Shown here piece by piece: positions 18,249 through 26,936 of a DNA stretch of 64,000 nucleotides. Position 1 is the first letter of the stretch. Every line of letters begins with the position of its first letter. Position numbers and translations under genes: made by a program. Source of the stretch: an uncultured Polycyclovorans sp. (GTDB lineage: Bacteria > Pseudomonadota > Gammaproteobacteria > Nevskiales > Nevskiaceae); contig CAKZHZ010000047.1 of NCBI GenBank assembly GCA_936928855.1, forward strand, positions 7,803-71,802, written 5' to 3'. The notes beneath the pieces were generated by a model. The model worked only from the letters and a program-made list of their open reading frames with translations, made no database searches and was not told the origin of the DNA.

Positions 18249-19169
18249 TCACGGCGCGTCTGGTGCCGGGGTCGGGCGCAGTACATGGAAGTCCACCCCC
18301 TGGTTGCGGAGAAAGGCCTCCGCGTCTGCGCCTGATAGCATTGCCAACGTCGACAGGCTGCCGGCCTCGCTGCAGGTGGCAGCAGCCACCGTCACACTGT
18401 GTGGCGCGCCTGGTACCGGCCAGCCGGTTCGGGCATCCAGCACGTGGCCGTAGCGGACGCCGCCGGTTTCCACGAACCGATGGGCGTCGCCACTGGTGGC
18501 GATGCCACCGCGCCGCAATCGGATCAAGGGGGCCCCCACATCCGGGTGTCCGTCGTCACCGATGCCGATCCGCCAAGGGGCGTCATCCCCAGGTGGCCGG
18601 TTGGCGGCGAGGTCGCCGCCATAATTCACCAGCAGTGCCGCGTCGGTGTGAGCCTGCAACAGGGACAGGCTTTGATCCACCGCGTATTCCTTGCCGATGC
18701 CGCCCAGGTCGATTTCCATGCCCGGCGCCATCTGCAGATGGGGGCGGGCCCATCGGACCCGTTGCCAGCCTACCTGCTCAAGCAGCTGCCGCACGTGGGT
18801 GTCGTCGGGGAGTCGGTTGCCGCCGTCGAAGCGCCACGCCCGACGCAGCACCCCGGACGTCAGGTCGAAACGACCTTCGCTGGCCTCGAACAGGACCGCG
18901 CCATAGTCCAGCAACCGGGCGGTTTCGTCATCGACCTCCACGGTGTTGCCGTCGGCGCTGTTGATGCGATGAATGAGATTGTCGTCGCGGTAGCGGCTCC
19001 ACTTCCGTTCAATGCGCCGCGCTTCGTGATAGGCGGTCTGCGCCAGTGTCGGCCACTGCGAAGGGGGGGCGCCATCGACCCAGATCTCGCAGGTCGACGC
19101 CATGGCGGCAAAGCGAATACAGCAGCGCTGACCGCCGGCCCCGGGATGCACGGTCCAATCGGTGCTCAC
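18249..19169 (-). CDS. apbE: FAD:protein FMN transferase (ApbE)
   Basis: ApbE transfers FMN from FAD to Ser or Thr of target proteins outside the cytoplasm. The 306-residue protein has the family motifs WSRYRDDNLIHRIN, FDLTSGVLRRAWRFDGG, MEIDLGGIGKEYAVD, VNYGGDLAA and the end YGHVLDARTGWPV. The start is GTG 19169; ATG 19103 is an alternative. I see no clear signal peptide from either start, so its route of export is not explained. It is followed by TlpA, DUF4266 and DUF3570 genes; DUF3570 carries a DALTGAS motif that fits the ApbE target consensus. Confidence 0.93.
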   Translation of the reverse strand: MSTDWTVHPGAGGQRCCIRFAAMASTCEIWVDGAPPSQWPTLAQTAYHEARRIERKWSRYRDDNLIHRINSADGNTVEVDDETARLLDYGAVLFEASEGRFDLTSGVLRRAWRFDGGNRLPDDTHVRQLLEQVGWQRVRWARPHLQMAPGMEIDLGGIGKEYAVDQSLSLLQAHTDAALLVNYGGDLAANRPPGDDAPWRIGIGDDGHPDVGAPLIRLRRGGIATSGDAHRFVETGGVRYGHVLDARTGWPVPGAPHSVTVAAATCSEAGSLSTLAMLSGADAEAFLRNQGVDFHVLRPTPAPDAP

Positions 19170-19231
19170 GCGCGTCCATCCCCTGCGGTTCCGGTGCGAT
19201 ACGTCCCCGGCCCAGGTGCGGACATCAATGC

Positions 19232-19777
19232 TTACCCGTTACGACCGGCAGGGAGCATGCGCCTGAGCGTGTTGTCCCTTTGCAGGTAGTGATGTGCCAG
19301 CCCGGCAGCGGCATGCAGGCCGATGAGCCAGTAGCCGACAACGCCCGCCGTCTCGTGGATTTCCTCCACCAGCTCGGCAACGGTCGGATCGACCCCCGTC
19401 AAGGGGGGGAGGGTCAGTCCGAAGAAGGGCACGGGCTTCCCTTCGGCACTGAGGATGAGCCATCCCCCGATGGGCATGCCGATCATCAGAGCGTAGAGGG
19501 CGAGATGCATGAGCTGCGCCAGTCCGGCCTGCCAGCGCGGCAGGGCCGGCGATATCGGTGGCGCAGCATGGCGCCATCGGGCCCACAGACGGACGGTGAC
19601 CAGTACCAGCACCAGCATCCCCAACATGAAGTGCCAGGTCTTGATCAGCTCACGGGGTTCGCTGCCGCGGGGAAACAGTTCGCGCAGCTCAATGCAGGCG
19701 TACACCGCCACCAGCAGCACCAGCATGAGCCAGTGCAGGGCGATACTGAGCGAAGCGTACCGGGGTGAAGGGGACAT
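19232..19777 (-). CDS. Cytochrome b561 (YodB-type)
   Basis: A four-helix inner-membrane dihaem cytochrome of 181 residues. Candidate haem ligands lie in IALHWLMLVL, TWHFMLGMLV, HLALYALMIGMP and IHETAGVVGYWLIGLHAAAG. It sits 62 bp upstream of apbE on the same strand. Together with ApbE, TlpA and DUF3570 it could pass electrons from the quinone pool to a flavinylated outer protein; the link is contextual. Confidence 0.92.
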   Translation of the reverse strand: MSPSPRYASLSIALHWLMLVLLVAVYACIELRELFPRGSEPRELIKTWHFMLGMLVLVLVTVRLWARWRHAAPPISPALPRWQAGLAQLMHLALYALMIGMPIGGWLILSAEGKPVPFFGLTLPPLTGVDPTVAELVEEIHETAGVVGYWLIGLHAAAGLAHHYLQRDNTLRRMLPAGRNG

Positions 19778-19807
19778 GGGGCGTCAATGGGTTGGGGCGC
19801 CCTCCGA

Positions 19808-20251
19808 TCATATCGGAGTTGATTTGTCGTCCGGTGGCACGGTGGGATCGTCTGCCGGCCGCAGGCCACGCCTTACCTGAGTGCCGATCAGGCGGTTGAC
19901 TGCCGAGATGCTGTCGTACACAACATCGCTGGTTTCATCATGAACGGTCTGCACCACGCGTGCCGGGGCGCGGGTGGCCTGCAGGCGGGACAGGATGCCG
20001 AACGGGATGCGGGCGATCCCCCGGTGAATGGCGCGGACCGTGGCGTTGGTCTGTTCCACCGCCTGCTCTGCACGTCGCTGCACCTCGGCCAGCCGCTCCT
20101 GTTGCGCGATCCGTATTTCAGCATCGCGGGCGCGCACGGCCAGACGTCGGGCGCTGCGTGCCCAGTGGCGCGCGCGACGATCCAGGGCCCGCAGGGCCAG
20201 CGTCACCGCGATAACGCCTGCCAGCAGCCCAAGGCTAGCGGCCGCGAACAA
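19808..20251 (-). CDS. Hypothetical membrane-anchored coiled-coil protein
   Basis: No family recognised. The 147-residue frame starts with TTG and opens with a hydrophobic helix (ASLGLLAGVIAVTLALRAL), then a highly charged Arg/Ala/Glu helix (RRLAVRARDAEIRIAQQERLA, continuing AEVQRRAEQAVEQTNATVR) likely to form a coiled coil, and a conserved-looking segment ISAVNRLIGTQVRRGLRP. Its start overlaps the end of the preceding hypothetical gene by 17 bases, so the two are translated together. A cytoplasmic coiled coil tethered to the inner membrane is the simplest picture. Confidence 0.6.
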   Translation of the reverse strand: MFAAASLGLLAGVIAVTLALRALDRRARHWARSARRLAVRARDAEIRIAQQERLAEVQRRAEQAVEQTNATVRAIHRGIARIPFGILSRLQATRAPARVVQTVHDETSDVVYDSISAVNRLIGTQVRRGLRPADDPTVPPDDKSTPI

Positions 20252-20594
20252 GCTGCACCTCGGCTTCCACCCCTTGTTCGGCCAGTTGCTCGCGGACTCG
20301 GCTGGTCGCCTGGCGCATGACCTCCTGACGGACCAGGGAGGGCGCCAGTGAGCCGAATGTGCCGGCCAGCTTCGACTCTCGCATCGCCAACTCGAAAGGG
20401 TTGAGAATTTCGATGGTGATCAGGGACGGACGCTCGGGCGCCAGCAGGGACTCGATGTCCGGGCCCTCGAGCGCCCGTGCGCCTGCCAGGGCCGAGAGTT
20501 CGGCCTCCATGCGTGACATCAGACGTGACAGATGGCGAAGTCGCCATCCCAGGACGGCAACCGCCAGCGCGAGCGCAATCAGCAATGGCCACAT
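20235..20594 (-). CDS. Hypothetical small membrane-anchored protein
   Basis: No family recognised. I start at ATG 20594 (MWPLLIALALAVAVLGWRLR), which has GGAGG eight bases upstream, rather than at 20615. The protein has ~119 residues: one N-terminal membrane helix, then a mostly helical cytoplasmic part containing SLITIEILNPFELAMRESKL and a C-terminal segment with LVRQEVMRQATSRVREQLAE. It is followed by an overlapping second membrane/coiled-coil gene, and is divergent from the TolC-type gene with a 174-bp gap. Confidence 0.62.
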   Translation of the reverse strand: MWPLLIALALAVAVLGWRLRHLSRLMSRMEAELSALAGARALEGPDIESLLAPERPSLITIEILNPFELAMRESKLAGTFGSLAPSLVRQEVMRQATSRVREQLAEQGVEAEVQLVRGR

Positions 20595-20768
20595 GGATAT
20601 GCCCTCCGACGGCATTCTCGGTATCCTGCACCAGTCCGCGATGACCCTGGCCGCAGGCCCGGATGATCACGGCATTGTCTTACATTTTCTCGTAGATACT
20701 TCAGGCAAGCTAGCGCGCCTCCGCTCCTTGGGGGGTGCGGGCACGGTTATCACCGATGAATTTTCGAT

Positions 20769-22157
20769 ATGGCTGACTTTTGCACGGGATCCGCCCTGCG
20801 CGGGCCGGTTCGCGCCCTACTGATATCGCTGTCGGTGATGCTGCCGCCGGTAGCCTCGTCCGCTGAGGGTACCGCCGATCTGCTGAGCTATTACGGCGAT
20901 GCGTTGCGGAATCACCCGGAGGCTCGGAGTGCCGATGCCCTGGCGGCCGTCGCCAGCCGCGGCGTCGAGCGTGCCCGCGGAAGGCTGCTGCCGCAGGTAT
21001 CCGCGTTTGCGGAAGGCGCCTATGTCGACGAGTCCATCACCGGCGACTATTTCGGCATCGTCGATGTCAACCGCGATGATGAGTACGAGCGGTACCTCTA
21101 TGGCGTCAACCTGAGTCAGGCCGTCCTGCGGCCCGCCCTGTGGGCGGAGCTCGGTCAGGCGGAGGTGCGGGAACAGCAATCGCAACTCGCGCAGAAGGCC
21201 CAACGCGCCAAAATGTTGCTGGATGTCGCCGAAGCCTATTTCGGCGCACTGGCGACGCAGGAGGCGGTGGGGCTGGCCAACGCCCGTCTCAAGGCCGTTC
21301 GCCAGCAGCGTGATCAGGTCGTGAGTCAGGCTGACGCCGGGCTGACCACCGAGGCTGAACGCCAATACGCAGAAGCGGCGGTGAAGTTGGCGATGGCGCG
21401 GCGCACCGAGGTGGAATCCGATGCGCGGGTGGCGACGCGCCGGCTGCATGCCGCCGCCGGGCGTCATGATGCGCGTATTCTGGGCTTGTCCCCCACATTC
21501 AACGTCATGGTGCCGAACCCGTCTGACGAATACGCCTGGGTCGCCCGGGCGCGCACCGACAATCTGCAGGTGTTGCAACAGGCTCTGGCACTGAGGGCGG
21601 CGGAGTTGGATCAGGTCAAGGCGCGACGCGGACGCTGGCCCACCGTGGATATTGTGGGCACAGCCTACGAAATTGACGCAGGCGGAGGGCTTGCAGGTGA
21701 GCGCGATGAGCGCGAAGCACGTATCGGCGTGCGAGCCGCGCTGCCGCTCTACTCGGGCGGGCAGCTGACTGCCACCATCGAGCAGGCCGACCTGCAGCTG
21801 GAGCGCGCCCAGGGTGCGCTGGAGCAGGCGCAGACGGATGCGATGTTCGCCGCTCGCAAGGCCTATCTGGGCATGATGTCCGCGCAGCAACAGGCGAGTG
21901 CGCTGCAGGATGCAGTGGAAGCGGCTCGGCTGGCGGAGTCCGGTACCCGCGCAGGTTTCGAGGCGGGCACGCGTACCAGTGCAGACGTGTTCAACGCGCT
22001 GGAACAACGTTTCGCCGCCGAAGTGCGCTACCAGTCCCTGCGCTACGAGTTGCTCTTGCACTCGCTGGCCCTGAAGCAGGCGGCCGGCACCCTTGGCGGT
22101 GCCGACGCCGTGCAGCTCAACCGTTTGCTCGCGGGCGCCATCGCCCTGACCCCCTGA
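20769..22157 (+). CDS. TolC-family outer-membrane channel protein
   Basis: A 462-residue exported protein: signal peptide with hydrophobic core RALLISLSVMLPPVASS, then the two-repeat helical/beta architecture of TolC (LNLSQAVLRPALW-type strand at YGVNLSQAVLRPALWAELGQ, and the second repeat's RAALPLYSGGQLTATIEQAD). Long coiled-coil segments rich in Ala, Gln and Glu lie between. It would form the outer-membrane exit duct of a tripartite exporter. The HlyD-like adaptor gene follows after 49 bp. No ATPase or RND pump gene is present nearby. The start ATG has no clear ribosome-binding site. Confidence 0.9.
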   Translation: MADFCTGSALRGPVRALLISLSVMLPPVASSAEGTADLLSYYGDALRNHPEARSADALAAVASRGVERARGRLLPQVSAFAEGAYVDESITGDYFGIVDVNRDDEYERYLYGVNLSQAVLRPALWAELGQAEVREQQSQLAQKAQRAKMLLDVAEAYFGALATQEAVGLANARLKAVRQQRDQVVSQADAGLTTEAERQYAEAAVKLAMARRTEVESDARVATRRLHAAAGRHDARILGLSPTFNVMVPNPSDEYAWVARARTDNLQVLQQALALRAAELDQVKARRGRWPTVDIVGTAYEIDAGGGLAGERDEREARIGVRAALPLYSGGQLTATIEQADLQLERAQGALEQAQTDAMFAARKAYLGMMSAQQQASALQDAVEAARLAESGTRAGFEAGTRTSADVFNALEQRFAAEVRYQSLRYELLLHSLALKQAAGTLGGADAVQLNRLLAGAIALTP

Positions 22158-22206
22158 TGGGGTTCCCGGTGCGCTCGGTCGGTCGGGTTCGTCGGAATCG
22201 CGCACG

Positions 22207-24528
22207 GTGAGCGAGGTGCTGCCGTATCTGCACCTGCGTGCCACGCTGGTCGAAGGCGAGGGCCTGCGGCGACCCGACGGCGAATTGCTCCCCTTGGAGC
22301 CCGAAGCCCTGCTGGTGGCGCAGTGGCTTGATGGTCATCGGCCGCCCGCAGACCGCTGGGCGCATGCTGCGCAGAACGGCATCGAGGCGTCGCGCAGTCG
22401 CGACATCGAGGCCTGGCTGGGCCAGCACGCGGTTTTGGGGGGCGGGCGTGTCGAGCCCATTCCCGTGCCCCGCAACTCGTTGGCCTGGCCGAATCGGGAT
22501 CGGCGCAGCCGCCCGATGCGGGCAAATCGTGCCTCCACCCTGGTGCCCTCGACGGTGCCCGGTTCGCTGGCGCAGCCGGCGTTGGTGGGGGGGCTCCACA
22601 AGTTCTATGTCGGCGCCGAGCACGACAGTTCACTGGACCGCCCCTTGCCGGCAGGTCCATTCATCGCGCTGGGGCGGTTCTTCGCCTGGCCCGTCATTGA
22701 CCGTCGCTGGGGATGGATGGCGGTCCTGTTGCTGATCTCGCTGCTGGCGGCCGTTTGGGGGCACCGGTTCGCGTGGTGGGATGGTGCTGCCCAACACATC
22801 AGGACAGGCGGGCTGTGGTGGTCGCTGCCGATGGGGGTGGTGCTGATCAACCTGGTATCCCAGGCCAGTTGTGCCTATGCCGTCGCCCGGCTCAGTGCCA
22901 GCGCGCCGCGGATCGGATTGACCTGGGGGCGGCCGCCGGTTCCGGCGTTCAAGGTGGATAGCCGTGGCATTCCGGAGCTCAGCCGTCGCTCCGTCAGGTT
23001 GCGCATCATCGCGGCGCCGGTGATCGGCAGCCTTGGACTGCTTGGCGTGGTCATGCTGCTGTGGCTGGTGAATCAGCGGGAGGGTGGGGCACTGACCGAG
23101 AGCCTGACCGCCTTGATGACGTTGATCACGGTGTCGGTGCTGATACGCGCCAACCCCTTGGCGCGTTATGACGGGTATGCATTCCTGTCGCATTGGCTGG
23201 GAATGCCCGACCTCAAGCAGCAGTCATTCTTCGCCATCCTCGGCAAAAGCCGACCGTGGCAGCAGCAACTGCGTCCGCTGACGCAGCGGTGGCTCAGGGC
23301 CTACTACGTTGCCACCTTCTTGTTTGGATCTCTGGTGTTGTTGATGATCGGTCGCTACTCGGCGCCTGCACTCATCGAGGCCACCGGGGCTCTGGGTTTT
23401 CTTGCAATCCTCGCGGTGATAGGGGTAGTCATGTTCAAGCAACTGGGGCGGCCACCGATGCCGCGCGACGGACTGGGCTGGGATACGCGCTGGCAACGGC
23501 TGAAGGCCTGGCGGCCGACGCGGCGTCAGGGATTCATCTTTGGCGGCATCCTGCTGCTCTGCCTGTTCCCGTACCGATATGAGCCCAGCGGCGATCTCGA
23601 GGTCCTGCCGCTGGCACGTGCTGATGTGCGCGCGCTGGTTCCCGGCGATATCCGCGAGGTGCTGGTGGCGGAAGGGGACATCGTGGCAGCGGGTCAGCCA
23701 CTGGTGAGGATTGCCGATGCCGAGCAACGGGCCAAGGTGGCGGCCAGCGAGGCCAATCTCGCGCAACTGCGCGCCGACCTCACCCTGCTGGAGAAGGGCG
23801 CGCGTGAGGAGGAGATCGAGGTGGCTCGCAGCCGGGTCGCCACCCTGACCAAGCGCAACGAGTTCTCGCGGGGCAGTGCCGACCGCCTGGCACGCGCCTA
23901 TCGGCAGGGAGGGGTCAGTGTCGAGGACTTCGATCGTGCCCGGGGTACCGCCGAAGTGGATGCCCAGCTGCTGGCTGAGGCGCAGCGTGCGCTGGAGTTG
24001 CTGACCAGTCCAGCGCGTGACGAGAACATCAAGGCGGTTCAGGCCCAGATCGCCCGCGAAGAGGCGTTGCTGGCGTTTCATCGCGAGCAGTTGGCTCAGA
24101 CTGAACTGACGGCTCCGATTGCGGGTCGCGTGGTGTCCAGCGGGCTGCAGTTCGCAGTGGGGCGTTATCTGGACCGCGGTGAAGTGCTGGCCGTGATCGA
24201 GGACGCCGGGCTGCGTCAGGCCGAGATCCAACTGCCGGAATCCGCTGTCGGTGAGGTGGCTGTGGGGCGCCCGGCGACGGCGAAGGTCTGGGCCTATCCC
24301 GGCACCGAATTCGAAGGGGAGGTGACCGCCATTGCGCCTGCCGCCGAAGCGGCCCGCTATGGCAAGGTGGTGCGGGTGCAGATCTCGCTGCGCGATGAGG
24401 AAGACCGGCTCAAGTCCGGCATGACCGGTGTCGGCAAGGCGGCCGGCGAACGTCACATTGCGCTGATCGTGTTTACCCGGGCGCTCTGGCGCTTCCTGCT
24501 GGTCGAAGTCTGGTCGTGGCTGCCCTGA
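22207..24528 (+). CDS. Fusion of an M50-like (protease-dead) membrane domain to a HlyD-type adaptor
   Basis: A 773-residue protein starting with GTG. Residues 1-90 form a small domain with LLVAQWLDGHRPPADRW, which resembles the winged-helix PqqD/RRE-like N terminus of peptide zinc-metalloprotease-type proteins. Residues ~150-450 are a multi-helix membrane domain related to site-2 proteases. The DG motif (NPLARYDGYAFLSHWLGMP, D322) is kept, but the HExxH position reads SQASC (218-222), so zinc catalysis is unlikely. From ~455 a HlyD part follows: lipoyl half-motifs (LVPGDIREVLVAEGDIVAAG), a coiled coil, TAPIAGRVVSSGLQFAVG and a beta-barrel. It overlaps the next gene by 13 bases. Confidence 0.82.
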   Translation: MSEVLPYLHLRATLVEGEGLRRPDGELLPLEPEALLVAQWLDGHRPPADRWAHAAQNGIEASRSRDIEAWLGQHAVLGGGRVEPIPVPRNSLAWPNRDRRSRPMRANRASTLVPSTVPGSLAQPALVGGLHKFYVGAEHDSSLDRPLPAGPFIALGRFFAWPVIDRRWGWMAVLLLISLLAAVWGHRFAWWDGAAQHIRTGGLWWSLPMGVVLINLVSQASCAYAVARLSASAPRIGLTWGRPPVPAFKVDSRGIPELSRRSVRLRIIAAPVIGSLGLLGVVMLLWLVNQREGGALTESLTALMTLITVSVLIRANPLARYDGYAFLSHWLGMPDLKQQSFFAILGKSRPWQQQLRPLTQRWLRAYYVATFLFGSLVLLMIGRYSAPALIEATGALGFLAILAVIGVVMFKQLGRPPMPRDGLGWDTRWQRLKAWRPTRRQGFIFGGILLLCLFPYRYEPSGDLEVLPLARADVRALVPGDIREVLVAEGDIVAAGQPLVRIADAEQRAKVAASEANLAQLRADLTLLEKGAREEEIEVARSRVATLTKRNEFSRGSADRLARAYRQGGVSVEDFDRARGTAEVDAQLLAEAQRALELLTSPARDENIKAVQAQIAREEALLAFHREQLAQTELTAPIAGRVVSSGLQFAVGRYLDRGEVLAVIEDAGLRQAEIQLPESAVGEVAVGRPATAKVWAYPGTEFEGEVTAIAPAAEAARYGKVVRVQISLRDEEDRLKSGMTGVGKAAGERHIALIVFTRALWRFLLVEVWSWLP

Positions 24529-26003
24529 GACCGGATGCCCTTCAGGGCGTCGGCCTCCAGGAGGCCGACTTCCGCCTGTCCGGCCCCAACGGTTTCGGTG
24601 ACGGGCAGAATCACTATGCCCACAGCATGGCGGTCTTCGAGGGGCGGGTGTACGTCGGGACCACCCGCGCCATCATCCCCGCGCACAAATGGAACCAGTT
24701 GCGCCCGGATATCCGGCCGTGGCCGGTCGATAGCCCTGACTTCATTTTCGATATTCCGCGGCAGGCCGAGATCTGGTGTTTTGATCCGGCTGAGGATGAA
24801 TGGATTCGTGTCTATCAGGCCCCGATGGTGCGCGCCAATCGCGGCAACATGATGGTGCCGCGGTACATCGGCTATCGCGGTATCGGTGTGTTTCAGGGGG
24901 CGAGCGACCACAAGCCCTGCCTGTACGTCTCGACCTGGGCGCCGCAGCCGGCCGATCCGCCCGATATCCTTCGCAGTGAGGACGGCCGCCACTTTGCGCC
25001 GGCAGCGCGCCCGCCCTTCAGTCCGGCGGTACGCTCGTTCCGGACGCTGCAGGTGTTTCAGGGACGGGTGCACACCACACCCACCAGTTCCTCCCAGGGG
25101 GCCCGAAAGATCTCCGACAGTATCGGCTCGGACTCCACGATCTACGCCACCCGCGACATCCAGACCGCCGATTGGGAGGCTGCGAACGAGGAGGGGTTTG
25201 GCAGCAAGGCCAATGTCACCGTCTTCGAGATGGAGGAGTTCAACGATCATCTCTACGCGGCCACCGTCAACCCGAAGACCGGTTTCGAACTCTGGAAGAC
25301 AGCAGGCGGTGATCTGCCCTACCGCTGGACCAAGGTGCTGTCGCGCGGCGGTGACCGCGGCATTTTCAACGAAGTGGGTGTCTCGCTCTGCGAGTTCCGC
25401 GGCGCGCTCTATGTCGGTACCGGGGTGCTCAATGGCGGCTTCCACCGCGCCACCGGAATCGGCCCGGCGGCGGCGGAGATCATTCGCGTCTGGCCCGATG
25501 ACAGCTGGGAGCTGATTGTCGGAGAGTCCCGCATTACGCGCGAGGGAATGCGGTACCCGTTGTCGGGGCTGGGGCCGGGCTTCGAAAAGCTGTTCAACGG
25601 GTACGTCTGGCGCATGGCGGAACATGACGGCTGGCTTTATGCCGGAACCTTCAGTTGGGGCCAGAATCTCGCCTACCTGCCATTACATACCTGGCCGCCC
25701 GACGCGGTGGCGCTGCTCGACCTGTGGGGGCGGGACTGGTTGACGACACATCTGGGCGGTGCCGAAGTCTGGCGCAGTGCCGATGGCGAGCACTGGCAGC
25801 CCGTGACCCGCAACGCCTTCGGCAATCGATACAACTGGGGAATCCGCAACTTCGCCTCGACTCCGCATGGCCTGTTCATCGCCACGGCCAATCCTTATGG
25901 ACCGACCATTGCCCAGCAGCAGGCGGGTGGAGACTGGCAGTACATCGACAACCATCGGGGAGGTTGCGAAATCTGGTTGGGCCGGCCGGGAGGCTGGCGG
26001 TGA
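24516..26003 (+). CDS. Uncharacterised beta-propeller-like protein
   Basis: No named family assigned. The 495-residue protein starts with GTG 24516 inside the end of the adaptor gene. It has no signal peptide. Repeated strand motifs of the type LYVGT recur (RVYVGTTRA, LYVSTWAP, LYAATVNPKTGFELWKT, LYVGTGVLNGG, LYAGTFSWGQN, LFIATANPYG), often followed by an EIW/EVW strand (FELWKT, AEVWRSADGEHW, CEIWLGRPGGW). This is the pattern of a six- or seven-bladed propeller. A binding or scaffold role for the export operon is possible. The start of the next gene overlaps its stop by four bases. Confidence 0.72.
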   Translation: MAALRPDALQGVGLQEADFRLSGPNGFGDGQNHYAHSMAVFEGRVYVGTTRAIIPAHKWNQLRPDIRPWPVDSPDFIFDIPRQAEIWCFDPAEDEWIRVYQAPMVRANRGNMMVPRYIGYRGIGVFQGASDHKPCLYVSTWAPQPADPPDILRSEDGRHFAPAARPPFSPAVRSFRTLQVFQGRVHTTPTSSSQGARKISDSIGSDSTIYATRDIQTADWEAANEEGFGSKANVTVFEMEEFNDHLYAATVNPKTGFELWKTAGGDLPYRWTKVLSRGGDRGIFNEVGVSLCEFRGALYVGTGVLNGGFHRATGIGPAAAEIIRVWPDDSWELIVGESRITREGMRYPLSGLGPGFEKLFNGYVWRMAEHDGWLYAGTFSWGQNLAYLPLHTWPPDAVALLDLWGRDWLTTHLGGAEVWRSADGEHWQPVTRNAFGNRYNWGIRNFASTPHGLFIATANPYGPTIAQQQAGGDWQYIDNHRGGCEIWLGRPGGWR

Positions 26004-26926
26004 ACGCACCGATCCTGGTGTTTGGCGCGCCATTCTGCGGCAGTTCGCTGCTGGCGCAGATGCTGGGCTCCCACCCTCAGCTTGCGGCCATGCCGGAGCT
26101 TCGGCTGGGTCTGGCGGATCGGGTGGACGAGTTGCTGGAGATTTTCGCCATCAGCCAGGCGCCGATTGCCGACGGGCTGCGTCGAGCCATTGCGGAGTAC
26201 ATCACTGGCGGTCAGAACGCCCGTGGTATCGCCGCGGCGGATGCCTGGCTACGCGAACGGTCGGATCGCAGCACGGCCGAAGTGCTGGCTGCACTGGCCG
26301 CGGCGGTGGCACCACGAAGGCTGGTCATTCCGGACAGCGAGAGCGCGCTGCGCCCCCACGAGCTGCTGCGCTGGCAGCAGCTGGCGCCCGAGGGCGACCT
26401 GGTGCACTGCGTCCGGCATCCGTTGCCGCATGGTCTGGTCTGGTCGCGATGGTTGGCCGCGCAGCTGTTCGTGCCCGCAGACTATCGCGACCATGCTCGC
26501 TCACCGCAACCGGCGGCCATTGAGCCGCAGCTCCCCTGGTTGCGATGCAACCGCAACCTGGATCGCTGGTGGCCGGCAGCGCGACACCGGCGGCTGCGCA
26601 TGGAGAGCTTGCAGACCCATCCCGAGGCAACGTTGAGCGCCCTGATCGACGGGCTCGACCTCGGCGCGGTCGGCAGTGATGTGCTTGAGCGGATGCTGGC
26701 GGTACGCGACAGTCCCTTTGCGGGTTTCGGGCCGCTGGAGGCCCCCCGGGGGCTGGAGATGGAGGTGCTGGACCCGGTGCTGGAAGGCATCAGGCTTCCG
26801 CCGCCTCCCTACGTATTGGACGGCGCGGTCCCCTGGCGCGAGGACGGTGCAGGCTTTGATCCCGCCATCCGTGCCCTGGCCGCCGACTATGGCTACGATG
26901 GCAGCGCCTCGCCACCGCTTCCCTGA
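26000..26926 (+). CDS. Sulfotransferase-like protein
   Basis: A 308-residue protein whose GTG start overlaps the preceding stop (GTGA). The N terminus ILVFGAPFCGSSLLAQMLGS fits the 5'-phosphosulfate-binding loop of PAPS-dependent sulfotransferases (usually P-R-S-G-T-T; here P-F-C-G-S-S). LVHCVRHPLPHGLVWSRW fits the 3'-phosphate-binding region (usually R-D-P). Both loops are non-standard, so activity is likely but not certain. A hydroxyl- or Tyr-bearing substrate made or exported by this operon would be the natural target. Confidence 0.72.
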   Translation: MNAPILVFGAPFCGSSLLAQMLGSHPQLAAMPELRLGLADRVDELLEIFAISQAPIADGLRRAIAEYITGGQNARGIAAADAWLRERSDRSTAEVLAALAAAVAPRRLVIPDSESALRPHELLRWQQLAPEGDLVHCVRHPLPHGLVWSRWLAAQLFVPADYRDHARSPQPAAIEPQLPWLRCNRNLDRWWPAARHRRLRMESLQTHPEATLSALIDGLDLGAVGSDVLERMLAVRDSPFAGFGPLEAPRGLEMEVLDPVLEGIRLPPPPYVLDGAVPWREDGAGFDPAIRALAADYGYDGSASPPLP

Positions 26927-26936
26927 TGAAATCCTG

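Noticed and set aside
20641..20823. 60-codon plus-strand frame that ends just inside the TolC gene and could be a peptide precursor (it ends in Tyr)
   Set aside because: It overlaps the TolC start by 55 bases, has no ribosome-binding site and no leader/core pattern. It is not supported as a gene without conservation data.
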